From contig JAEOTL010000105.1 of the NCBI GenBank assembly GCA_016839845.1, positions 1-40,864 on the forward strand: a stretch of DNA of 40,864 bases, in the 5' to 3' direction. Origin of the DNA: Promethearchaeota archaeon. GTDB taxonomy: Archaea; Asgardarchaeota; Lokiarchaeia; Sigynarchaeales; SOKP01. The translations under genes were made by a program, and so were the position numbers. This document shows positions 1-7,480 of the stretch, piece after piece; the first letter of the stretch is position 1; every line of letters starts with the position of its first letter. The notes below the pieces were generated by a model. That model ran no database searches. It saw only the letters and a program-made list of their open reading frames with translations, and was not told where the DNA came from.

Positions 1-705
1 GAGCAATTGGATGCTGATATCCTAACTGTATGCAATGGATGCTTTGGAACGCTTCAAGAAGTTAACAAACATCTGAAAAACAACGAAGAGCATCGGGAAC
101 AGGTAAATGAACGACTGAAATTAATTGGAGATTATGAATTCAAGGGAATAATTGAAGTACGACATGTCGCAGAAGTTTTAGGGTATGAAATTGGGCCATG
201 GGGAATTGAAGATGCCATTGTAAGAAAAGTTAATGTGAAAGCGGCTATCCATTATGGTTGTCATTTTTTAAAGCCAACCAGAATTAGAGAAATTGAAAGC
301 TCTGAAGGACCAACGATCATTGAAGAATTCGTTGAAGCATTAGGAGTTGAATCAGTTAGGTTTAAAGAACAGCTCACATGCTGTGGTGCTGGGGGTGGAG
401 TAAAAGCATACGATGGAACAGCGAGTATGACCATATTTGGGGAGAAAATGAAGAATATTAATGAGGTTAAACCTGATATAATCTTAGATATTTGCCCCTT
501 CTGCCATTTGCAGTATGAAACAGGTCAAGATTATCTAAATAAAAATAAAAGTTGTAATTATGATTATCCTGTAATTCATCTTTCTCAACTAACTGCCTAT
601 TGTATGGGTATGGATCAAGAGTTTGTTGGTCTTCAATATCAATTAATGGGTAAAGAATTTCTTTTTGGGGGAGAGGAATTACAAAAAGAAGAGGAGGTTA
701 TGTAA
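1..705 (+). CDS. hdrB: Heterodisulfide reductase subunit B (HdrB), 5'-truncated by window edge
   Basis: The reading frame is open from base 1, so the gene starts upstream; about 234 C-terminal residues are present. HdrB carries the active site of heterodisulfide reductase, with two non-cubane [4Fe-4S] clusters bound by CCG domains. What is seen: a CNGC motif near the start (end of the first CCG domain), then a second CCG domain with HYGCHF, LTCCGAGGGVK and CPFCHLQYE in the expected order, so its cysteine ligands are intact. The gene is followed directly by hdrA with a shared ribosome-binding region. HdrC is expected upstream but is outside the window. In a non-methanogen the substrate may be a disulfide or sulfur carrier other than CoM-S-S-CoB; that is inference. 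The family call is firm. Confidence 0.93.
   Translation, partial: EQLDADILTVCNGCFGTLQEVNKHLKNNEEHREQVNERLKLIGDYEFKGIIEVRHVAEVLGYEIGPWGIEDAIVRKVNVKAAIHYGCHFLKPTRIREIESSEGPTIIEEFVEALGVESVRFKEQLTCCGAGGGVKAYDGTASMTIFGEKMKNINEVKPDIILDICPFCHLQYETGQDYLNKNKSCNYDYPVIHLSQLTAYCMGMDQEFVGLQYQLMGKEFLFGGEELQKEEEVM
691..698 (+). promoter_or_regulatory. Ribosome binding site that decides the hdrA start
   Basis: GAGGAGGT lies inside the last codons of hdrB, 8 nt before a TTG at 707. This favours TTG 707 over the longer in-frame possibility at 665, whose extra residues (lysine/arginine-rich) simply read through the hdrB end and this site. Confidence 0.7.
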
Positions 706-706
706 T

Positions 707-2737
707 TTGACGATTAAGGAAGAAAATATACAAGAGACAGAACAAATAGGGGAAAAGGTTGAAACCGGAGATAGCGAGGAACCACGAATCGGAGTATTCG
801 TGTGTCATTGTGGGCATAACATAGCGGGCACTGTGGACGTTGCTAAAGTTGCGGAATATGCATCGACACTACCAAATGTAGTGAAAGCGGAACATTATAT
901 GTTTATGTGTTCCAAACCAGGAGTACAGATGGTTAAAGATTCAATAGAAGAACTTGGAGTTAATCGAACGGTGGTTGCTTCATGTTCGAAGAATCAGCAT
1001 GGGAAGACATTTGCACGAGCAATTGAAGAAGTAGGATTGAACAAACATCGCCACCAACAAGTAAACGTACGAGAGTATGACAGTTGGGTGCATAAAAATG
1101 AGAAAGAAAAGGCGACTCAAAAGGCATTGAGATTGGTTGAAGCGGGAGTGAACCGCTCACGAAAATTAGAAGATGTAGAAACGAGAAGAATACCGACGAC
1201 AAAAGCAGCACTAGTTATTGGCGGAGGAATTGCGGGTCTTAGATCTGCGTTTGATATGGCCGAGTTAGGAATCCCTGTTACATTAGTAGAGAAGAATTCC
1301 ACTATTGGGGGTCATATGACGAGACTAAACAAGACCTTCCCAACTTTAGAATGTCCACAATGTTCAATTTCCCCTCTTACCAATGGAGTAGCTAATCATC
1401 CTTTAATAGACCTTTATACTAATGCTCAGATCAAGAGTGTTGAGGGTTCTTTAGGTAATTTTGAGGTTGAGATCGAGATTAAACCGAGATATGTAAAAGA
1501 TAACTGTACATCATGTGGAGATTGTGCGGCACACTGCCCCGTAGAAGTCCCTAGTGAATGGGATAAGGGGATGTCCATGAGAAACGCAATCTATAAAGCG
1601 TACCCTCAAGCGATTCCCGCGACTTTTGTGAGAGATAAAAAGAATTGTATTGAATGTAATACATGTATTAATATATGTCCTGTTCAAGCAGTCGATTTTT
1701 CTATGGAATCTGAAACTAAAACGGTAAAGGTCGGGTCGATTATCGTTGCGGCAGGCTATAAAGAATATGATCCTTCTGAAATAGAACCCTATTATTATGG
1801 TCAAGAAGGCTATGAAGATGTTATAACGCAATTAAAGTTAGAACGGATGTTATCTCCGACTTCTCTTACAAATAGTGAAGTATTACGACCATCTGATGGG
1901 AAAATTCCCAAAAGCGTGGTTATGATACAATGTGTTGGCAGCAGAAATGACCAAGTTGGGAATAAATACTGTACAGGAGTCTGTTGTAAATTCGCAATTA
2001 AAAACGCACGAATTATCAAGGAAATGTATCCTGATACTGATGTTTCGATATGCTACATCGATATACGAACCCCCGGGTTAAATTTCGAGGAATTATATAA
2101 ATCTGCTCAAGAAATTGGGGTGAGATTTATTAGAGGAAGACCCTCAGAAATTATGAAAGATCCAATCTCCGGAGAATTAAGAGTAATCGTTGAAGACACA
2201 CTCAGTCAGACACCATTGCAATTGAAAGCTGATTTGGTGGTACTATCCGCTGCGATGGTTCCTCCTGAAGGCATTGGTCCATTAGGTTCGAAACTTCATG
2301 TGTTACGATCGAAAGAGGGATTCTTGAAAGAATTTCACATTAAAATGAATCCTACCTTAAGTAGCAAGGGAGGAATTTTCCTTGCTGGGGCGATTCAAGG
2401 ACCTAAAGACATTTCTGAAACAGTAGCTCACGCGGGAAATGCGGCGGCTTTAGCAGCGGCTCCGTTAGTGAAAGGATATATTGAAAAAGAGATGTTAGTT
2501 CCTTCAATAGATTATGATTTATGTGTCAAATGTGGTCTTTGTAAAACGACATGTGCTCCCGCAGCTATAGATATTGATGAAAATGGAGTTCCAGCTATTA
2601 ATGAGATTGCGTGTAAATCTTGTGGCATGTGTATGCCCGTTTGTCCAACAGGAGCGATTCAATTGATAAACTTTAGTGATGAGCAATTACTAGATGAAAT
2701 TATTGCCGTATCTGGTGGAGGTGCTGTGTGCGAATGA
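707..2737 (+). CDS. hdrA: Heterodisulfide reductase subunit A (HdrA), FAD and multi-[4Fe-4S] electron-bifurcating subunit
   Basis: About 676 residues from the TTG start supported by GAGGAGGT; an in-frame start at 665 would add 14 residues. HdrA holds the FAD at which electrons are split between ferredoxin and the HdrBC disulfide site in methanogen-type complexes. Visible parts in order: an N-terminal domain with VCHCGHNIAGTVDV (about 32-45) and ASCSKNQHG; the FAD dinucleotide fold with GGGIAGL near 172 and the IGGHM motif near 200; two 4Fe-4S motifs at about 267-325 (CTSCGDCAAHCP, CIECNTCINICP); the YCTGVCC motif typical of HdrA; a GAIQGPKDI FAD-binding segment; and a C-terminal pair of clusters (CVKCGLCKTTCAP, CKSCGMCMPVCP). 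Its stop overlaps the mvhD start (ATGA), consistent with translational coupling. Length and motif set fit a complete HdrA. Confidence 0.95.
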   Translation: MTIKEENIQETEQIGEKVETGDSEEPRIGVFVCHCGHNIAGTVDVAKVAEYASTLPNVVKAEHYMFMCSKPGVQMVKDSIEELGVNRTVVASCSKNQHGKTFARAIEEVGLNKHRHQQVNVREYDSWVHKNEKEKATQKALRLVEAGVNRSRKLEDVETRRIPTTKAALVIGGGIAGLRSAFDMAELGIPVTLVEKNSTIGGHMTRLNKTFPTLECPQCSISPLTNGVANHPLIDLYTNAQIKSVEGSLGNFEVEIEIKPRYVKDNCTSCGDCAAHCPVEVPSEWDKGMSMRNAIYKAYPQAIPATFVRDKKNCIECNTCINICPVQAVDFSMESETKTVKVGSIIVAAGYKEYDPSEIEPYYYGQEGYEDVITQLKLERMLSPTSLTNSEVLRPSDGKIPKSVVMIQCVGSRNDQVGNKYCTGVCCKFAIKNARIIKEMYPDTDVSICYIDIRTPGLNFEELYKSAQEIGVRFIRGRPSEIMKDPISGELRVIVEDTLSQTPLQLKADLVVLSAAMVPPEGIGPLGSKLHVLRSKEGFLKEFHIKMNPTLSSKGGIFLAGAIQGPKDISETVAHAGNAAALAAAPLVKGYIEKEMLVPSIDYDLCVKCGLCKTTCAPAAIDIDENGVPAINEIACKSCGMCMPVCPTGAIQLINFSDEQLLDEIIAVSGGGAVCE

Positions 2738-3186
2738 GTGAATGTGAACCTATTGATGAAGCAATTCAAGAAAAAATTCAAAACTTAGTAGTATTCATGT
2801 GTAATGAATGCGGTCAAGGATCGGCGAATACAGCTGGTGTTGCTCGTATAGGATATAATCCTGCTGTTAGAATTGTAAGAATTCAGTGTACTGGTCAAAT
2901 AGGTCCTATTCAGATAATGGATGCTTTAAATAATGGTGCTGACGCAGTTGCCTGTGTTGGATGTTGTTTAGGGGCGTGTCATTTTTTTAACGGTAATATC
3001 TTGTCAATGCACAGAATCAAACTTATGAAAAAATTATTCAAGGAATTAGGATATAGTGATCAATTTGTAAATCAATATACTTCGAGAGCTGCCGAAGGGG
3101 AAACTGCTGTAGGAGATTTTGAAGATATAGTAGACAGATTAACAACTGCAATAAAAGAGGAGGGTACGATTAAAGATGGATGTTAA
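2734..3186 (+). CDS. mvhD: MvhD-type [2Fe-2S] electron-transfer subunit
   Basis: About 150 residues. MvhD passes electrons from a partner dehydrogenase or hydrogenase to HdrA. The family signature is clear: FMCNECGQGSANTAGVAR near the N-terminus, RIVRIQCTGQIGP in the middle, and GCCLGACHFFNGN after it. In usual MvhD the last motif reads GCHxGDCHY; here His is Cys and Asp is Ala, so the cluster environment may differ. I chose ATG 2734, which overlaps the hdrA stop as ATGA and follows GGAGGTG at 2716-2722; a GTG at 2728 would add two residues. The next gene starts inside its end (10-nt overlap), so it belongs to the same operon. Confidence 0.9.
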   Translation: MSECEPIDEAIQEKIQNLVVFMCNECGQGSANTAGVARIGYNPAVRIVRIQCTGQIGPIQIMDALNNGADAVACVGCCLGACHFFNGNILSMHRIKLMKKLFKELGYSDQFVNQYTSRAAEGETAVGDFEDIVDRLTTAIKEEGTIKDGC

Positions 3187-4414
3187 AGTTTTCCAGTTTA
3201 ATGGATGCAATAAATGTTTTCATGAAACACTGTTATTAAAAAGTGAATCGGGATACAATGTCGAATACATAAGAAATCCTAGTGAATGGAAAGAAGAAAA
3301 GATAGAAACCGCAGTAATAGCGGGATATTTATTACCAAGTGATAAGGAGCTTGTTGAGCAAATAAAAGCAAATTCAGAGAGAATTATTGCGTATGGTAGT
3401 TGTACTGCGACTGGTGGTGTTTTTGCGTTGGCAAACCAACATGGTCATGAAATAACTCCGTTAAGAAATATTGCAGAAGACTTTATTGAAGTGGAAGGCT
3501 GTTTAGGGGAAATTAATGAGCTAATATCCGTAATAAATGAAGAAGAACCAGAGAAACTTAAGAAATTATGTGATATATGCTCGCGGAAAGCAACTTGCGA
3601 TTATTTAGATGAGGTACATCGTCAAATAGAACTGGAAGATCAAGAAACATGCTTTAACGACTTGGGATTTTTATGTAATGGATTTATTTCACGAGAATGT
3701 AAGGAGCGATGTATTGATTATAATACACCTTGTAGAGGATGCAAGCAATTAGTAGAGAGATCAGGCATAAGAATGCTTGGAATGTTTGGTACACTTATGG
3801 GAAACATTGAAGTTGCCACAGAACACTCTGAGAAAGGCGCAACCGATAAATTAGCCGATGAAGAAGACGATGTTACACGAAGTTTACCTGATATACTTGG
3901 AAATTTCTTTAGATTTACTTTACCAACTTCAGGATTACCCAAGGGAAGAATACCCTCATCAGGGTCAATCAAAGAAGATTTATTTATTGGACGATTAATT
4001 GAAGAATTACCATTGATAACAGGATTATTGGGTGGCGATAAGTCAATTTCACTAACTCTGAAAATTATTGAAACATATGAGAAAGCAAATGAAATCGAGG
4101 TTAGTGAACAGACAAAAAAGTATCGAGCACAATTACTAGAATTAGAAGAAAAATTACAAACTGCGATAGAAAAGGAAGATGCTGACCAATACAAAGAAAT
4201 TACAGATGAAATTCGGCACATCGCGGGAAATATGAACCTTTCAAGCTTATATTTTGGCGGCTTTAAATCGCAGATTAATGATGATGATAATTTCGATGAT
4301 TATAAAACCCACATTTTTGAAGTGGTAGAAGGAACCTACAAAAACGGTTCAGTAGAATATACAATAGATCTGGAAGGTATTATAAAAGAAATAAAAATAG
4401 GGGAGGAAAAGTAA
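3176..4414 (+). CDS. MvhG-like [NiFe]-hydrogenase small-subunit homologue with a long C-terminal extension
   Basis: 412 residues. The N-terminal ~200 residues match the iron-sulfur small subunit of F420-non-reducing hydrogenase (MvhG): FNGCNKC (C11, C14), GSCTATGG (C76) and VEGCLG (C109) supply the proximal-cluster cysteines. A cysteine-rich segment at 132-189 follows (CDIC, CFNDLGFLC, CKERC, CRGCK), like the two-cluster tail of MvhG. From about 200 onward there is an extension not expected in MvhG: an acidic stretch, a linker with SLPDILGNF and LPTSGLPKGR, a probable coiled coil (about 300-345) and a small C-terminal domain. No catalytic large subunit (MvhA) is adjacent, so this probably acts as an electron wire or docking subunit rather than part of a hydrogenase. 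Preceded by GAGGAGGG at about 3157-3164 and overlaps mvhD. Role of the extension unknown. Confidence 0.8.
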   Translation: MDVKVFQFNGCNKCFHETLLLKSESGYNVEYIRNPSEWKEEKIETAVIAGYLLPSDKELVEQIKANSERIIAYGSCTATGGVFALANQHGHEITPLRNIAEDFIEVEGCLGEINELISVINEEEPEKLKKLCDICSRKATCDYLDEVHRQIELEDQETCFNDLGFLCNGFISRECKERCIDYNTPCRGCKQLVERSGIRMLGMFGTLMGNIEVATEHSEKGATDKLADEEDDVTRSLPDILGNFFRFTLPTSGLPKGRIPSSGSIKEDLFIGRLIEELPLITGLLGGDKSISLTLKIIETYEKANEIEVSEQTKKYRAQLLELEEKLQTAIEKEDADQYKEITDEIRHIAGNMNLSSLYFGGFKSQINDDDNFDDYKTHIFEVVEGTYKNGSVEYTIDLEGIIKEIKIGEEK

Positions 4415-6885
4415 TGAGTTTTAAATTATTAAGGCAAGAAATTATAGATGTAGGGTTATGTCAGGGTTGTGGTTTATGCGCTGGATCGTGTAAACATATT
4501 AACATGAGTATCTTGCGCCCAACTTTAAAAGACTACTGTATTCTGGAGAGAGACGGACAGGAATGTGGTAAATGCTACCAAGAATGTCCTCAAGTTATTC
4601 AGAAAAAATTTGAGCAAAAAGAACCCAAAGCAATCTATTCTTTACGTAGTAAAAATCCTGAGATTTTAGCTAAAGCTGCGAATGGGGGAGTTGTTACGAC
4701 TCTTGCTAAAGAATTACTCGAAAGTGATGCTTTAAATCGAATTGTCATGGTTCAAGATGTTGATGAGAGACCTCAAGCAGATATTGTGTCTGATTCTGAC
4801 GAGGTTATACAGAAAGCCGGGGTTGTATATGGTCGTTCAGGAGTTCTAGAAAAATTAGTAGATGCCGTAGGAGAAACTTTTGATCCCGTAGGAATTGTAG
4901 GAGTACCGTGTGAAATTCGAGGCGCTGCAAAGATCGAGTCAGAAATGAACAGAGAAATTGTAAAAATTGGTTTGTTTTGTAACTCTCACATCCGGACTGA
5001 CCAATCTGATAAAGGAATAGTATACTCACCTTGTGCTAATCATTGCCCATCCGGAGTAGACGCCCAAGGGTATATTTCATTAATAAGACAAGGTCAATAT
5101 CAAGATGCGGTAGATTTAATCCGAAAAAATAATCCGCTTCCTTCTATATGTGGAAGAATTTGTACCAATGAATGTGAGCATGGATGTACATTAATTGGTG
5201 ATGATCATCCTGTAGCTATTCGGGAATTGAAAAAATTTGTCACTGAATGGGAAATAGAACAGAGTAAGAACAAGGATACTGGAGTTAAATCAAAGATTAA
5301 CAAGAAAGCAAAGAAAGTCGCGATAATTGGTGCTGGACCAGCAGGATTAACAGCAGGATACTTTTTGAAAGGAATGGGATATGCTCCCACTATTTTTGAG
5401 AAGACAGATCAGACTGGGGGAATGTTGAGATTCGGTGTACCACAGTTTCGATTGCCTAACTACGTTTTAGATTATGATGTAAATATGATTAAAAATTCTG
5501 GGGTAGAAGTTGTACTGAATAAGCCTTTAGGTCCTGAAATGACGCTTGATGATTTAAAAAAAGATGGATTTGAAGCCATTTTCATTGCGACAGGACAATA
5601 TAAACCTCGAACATTACATTTAGAAGGGGAAGACCTTCCTAATGTGCATGTGGCAATTACTTTTCTTATGGACAGAAAATATCGCTACTGGGAAAATCAA
5701 GAAGAATTCAAGGATAAGACTATTGGAATCATCGGTGGAGGTTCAGTTGCCGTAGATGTTGCTCAAACAGCTCTCAGATTAGGTGCAATAAAAGTTCATC
5801 TTGTAGATATCATGTCGAAACAACAACTAGAACTTGTTTTAAAGGAAATACCGGAGAATGAGCGTGAATTCATGGAATATCACTATACTACCTCAACTTC
5901 TAAAATCACTCAAAATTCTGATGGGAATCTGGTGTTAAATTGCCATAAGATTGAATGGGGTACTCCAGATAATGATGGAAAACGACCATTAAACAAAGTT
6001 AAAGATTCAGATTATGAAATTTCTGCGGATGGTATTGTAATTGCGGTGGGACAAGCTGTTGATTTCGATCAAATTGATGCTGCCGTCGATAATAAACTAG
6101 AAAAGGAACATAATAAACTAAAAGTTAACGAGATTACCTTTGAGACTAATATTCCTGGGGTATTTGCTGGGGGAGATATTATTAATAATTCAAAAGCAGT
6201 AGCAATCGCAGCGATTGCACACGGAAAAGAAGCAGCATTCTCAATTGACCGATATCTAAAGGGTGAGGATTTAATGGTGGGTAGGGATGTCCAGAGAAAA
6301 ATGTTCTTTACAGGCCCAAAAAAGCCACCAAAAGACTACTCTAAAAAACCAGAAACATTAGAAGAGGCAACCGAAGAGATTGTATGGAGTTTTGAAGAAA
6401 TCGATCAAAAATTTAATGAAGAAATGGCACTACAAGAGACCCGACGATGTTTAAGTTGTAATCATTTCTGTTCACACTGCCAAGATTTTCCAGCAATATT
6501 TTCCGATTTGACTGCAGGTGAAGTCGGTTCTCAAAAGGGCTACACAACAGTCATAGCATGGACAGATAAAGGAAAAGAAATCATCGAATCTGCTATTGAA
6601 AAGAAGTTATTTGAAGAGGGTGTTCTAGATGAGAAGGAAATTTCAAAAGCGACTAACCTAAAATCTGAACGAGAACTCTTAGCGTTTGAAAAAACCCCAC
6701 GACAACAAGTCTTAGAATATATATCGGATAAAGGACCTGCCACCATCAGCAATATGGCAAAAGATTTGAATTTAGAACCAAGGAAAGTACGATTTGAAGC
6801 CCTTCGATTAGCCCAACTAATGGAGGTTGAGATGAAGGTTGATCCTGGAATGAATGAGCCGATTTTTACATTAATATGTGATTAA
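4414..6885 (+). CDS. FrhB-type flavoprotein with an inserted GltD-like NAD(P)H:FAD oxidoreductase and C-terminal winged helix
   Basis: 823 residues; ATG overlaps the previous stop (TAATG), SD GGGGAGG before it. Order of parts: a 4Fe-4S segment (CQGCGLCAGSC, CGKCYQECP; 16-58); the N-terminal part of an FrhB/FdhB coenzyme F420-reducing beta-subunit domain (AANGGVVTTLAKELL at 88, VYGRSGVL, GVPCEIRGA, ~75-195); a complete GltD/NfnB-like module (N-terminal cysteine domain ~205-285, FAD motif GAGPAG at 306, second dinucleotide fold GIIGGGSVAVD ~438, GVFAGGDI ~582); the FrhB C-terminal part (CSHCQDFPA, FSDLTAGEVGS, TTVIAWTDKGKE, ~679-735); and a winged-helix-like end (~757-823). So GltD appears inserted within FrhB. 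It likely brings NAD(P)H and possibly F420H2 electrons to the Hdr subunits. Whether F420 binds is not shown by sequence. Confidence 0.85.
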   Translation: MSFKLLRQEIIDVGLCQGCGLCAGSCKHINMSILRPTLKDYCILERDGQECGKCYQECPQVIQKKFEQKEPKAIYSLRSKNPEILAKAANGGVVTTLAKELLESDALNRIVMVQDVDERPQADIVSDSDEVIQKAGVVYGRSGVLEKLVDAVGETFDPVGIVGVPCEIRGAAKIESEMNREIVKIGLFCNSHIRTDQSDKGIVYSPCANHCPSGVDAQGYISLIRQGQYQDAVDLIRKNNPLPSICGRICTNECEHGCTLIGDDHPVAIRELKKFVTEWEIEQSKNKDTGVKSKINKKAKKVAIIGAGPAGLTAGYFLKGMGYAPTIFEKTDQTGGMLRFGVPQFRLPNYVLDYDVNMIKNSGVEVVLNKPLGPEMTLDDLKKDGFEAIFIATGQYKPRTLHLEGEDLPNVHVAITFLMDRKYRYWENQEEFKDKTIGIIGGGSVAVDVAQTALRLGAIKVHLVDIMSKQQLELVLKEIPENEREFMEYHYTTSTSKITQNSDGNLVLNCHKIEWGTPDNDGKRPLNKVKDSDYEISADGIVIAVGQAVDFDQIDAAVDNKLEKEHNKLKVNEITFETNIPGVFAGGDIINNSKAVAIAAIAHGKEAAFSIDRYLKGEDLMVGRDVQRKMFFTGPKKPPKDYSKKPETLEEATEEIVWSFEEIDQKFNEEMALQETRRCLSCNHFCSHCQDFPAIFSDLTAGEVGSQKGYTTVIAWTDKGKEIIESAIEKKLFEEGVLDEKEISKATNLKSERELLAFEKTPRQQVLEYISDKGPATISNMAKDLNLEPRKVRFEALRLAQLMEVEMKVDPGMNEPIFTLICD

Positions 6886-6916
6886 ATAAAATATAAAACA
6901 TAAAGAGGGAAAAAAT

Positions 6917-7153
6917 ATGAAATTTGATATGGAATTAAATGCCTGTGGGTTAGTATGTCCAGTTCCAGCGTTAAAAACAAAAAAGCAACTCATGAAAATG
7001 AGACCTGGTACTGTGCTAAAAGTAATAACCGATTACAAACCTGCCAGTGAATCTGTTCCACGAGATTTAGCTAAAACAAAGCATAAACATTTAGGAACAG
7101 AGTTTATCGAAGACGATGAGCAATGGTATATATATTTTGAAGCAGTAAAGTAA
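6917..7153 (+). CDS. tusA: TusA/SirA-family sulfur carrier protein
   Basis: 78 residues, the normal size of the family. TusA proteins carry a persulfide on a conserved cysteine and hand it to partners in thiolation or dissimilatory sulfur metabolism. The signature ACGLVCPVPALKTKK is near residues 9-23, with the acceptor cysteine in the CPxP motif. It follows the FrhB-GltD gene by 31 nt with an AAAGAGGG-type ribosome site and is the last gene of the hdr operon. In sulfur-oxidising prokaryotes TusA genes accompany Hdr-like complexes, so a sulfur-carrier role for this complex is a reasonable inference. Confidence 0.9.
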   Translation: MKFDMELNACGLVCPVPALKTKKQLMKMRPGTVLKVITDYKPASESVPRDLAKTKHKHLGTEFIEDDEQWYIYFEAVK

Positions 7154-7174
7154 GAGGAAGTACCGAAATAAAAA

Positions 7175-7199
7175 TTTTTTTAATTCTTTTTTTCTTTTT
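7175..7199 (+). terminator. T-rich terminator after the hdr-tusA operon
   Basis: A run of T-rich sequence (seven T, then nine of ten T, then five T) begins about 20 nt after the tusA stop. Archaeal RNA polymerase terminates at T-tracts without needing a hairpin. No stem-loop seen here. Confidence 0.5.
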
Positions 7200-7208
7200 A
7201 TCTAGATT

Positions 7209-7320
7209 TTTGGAGTATATTTAAAAGGAAAGTTTCCATGTAAGTATGGAAATTCAACTAAAAGATGTCCCTCCTCTTACAAAATTAATCGAGGATATAT
7301 TCCTTGATATAAAGAATTAG
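7209..7320 (+). pseudogene. Decayed C-terminal fragment of a TPR-longin-like protein, paralogue of the downstream gene
   Basis: In frame from 7225 to the TAG at 7318-7320 this reads KESFHVSMEIQLKDVPPL and then TKLIEDIF, matching the C-terminus of the 7481-9418 product (KECFEISKEIQLKDVPSL, then EPLIREVF). At 7249-7279 the DNA differs from 9356-9386 at 3 of 31 positions. Just upstream, TGG AGT ATA TTT at 7211 matches the WGSF codons of the parent but in another frame, so at least one single-base frameshift is present. No start or upstream body remains. It therefore looks like the tail of a lost tandem copy. This fragment accounts for much of the 327-base gap; the rest (7321-7480) holds only TATA-like AT-rich stretches. 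Confidence 0.75.
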
Positions 7321-7450
7321 AGAATTTTCGTTCCGAAGGTCGATTTAACTATGAATGAGGTTAGATAATATTTATCCAATTTTTACATCATATTTAAAAC
7401 CATGTTTAATTTACTTTGTGATAATTATACTCGATCGGTAATAATCCAAA

Positions 7451-7459
7451 ATTTTTAAC
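7451..7459 (+). promoter_or_regulatory. TATA-like box of the TPR-longin gene
   Basis: AATTTTTAA lies about 25 nt upstream of the ATG at 7481, the spacing expected for an archaeal TATA box with a leaderless or very short-leader transcript. Confidence 0.4.
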
Positions 7460-7480
7460 CAATTCTATCTGAGAAAGAAA

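Noticed and set aside
3718..4221. 167-codon open frame on the minus strand
   Set aside because: Lies wholly inside the MvhG-like gene, Ser/Phe-rich, no domain; the plus-strand gene has clear family motifs.
3176..4414. Presence of a complete [NiFe] hydrogenase
   Set aside because: Only the small-subunit-like protein is present; no large subunit with Ni-binding CxxC motifs is in the window.
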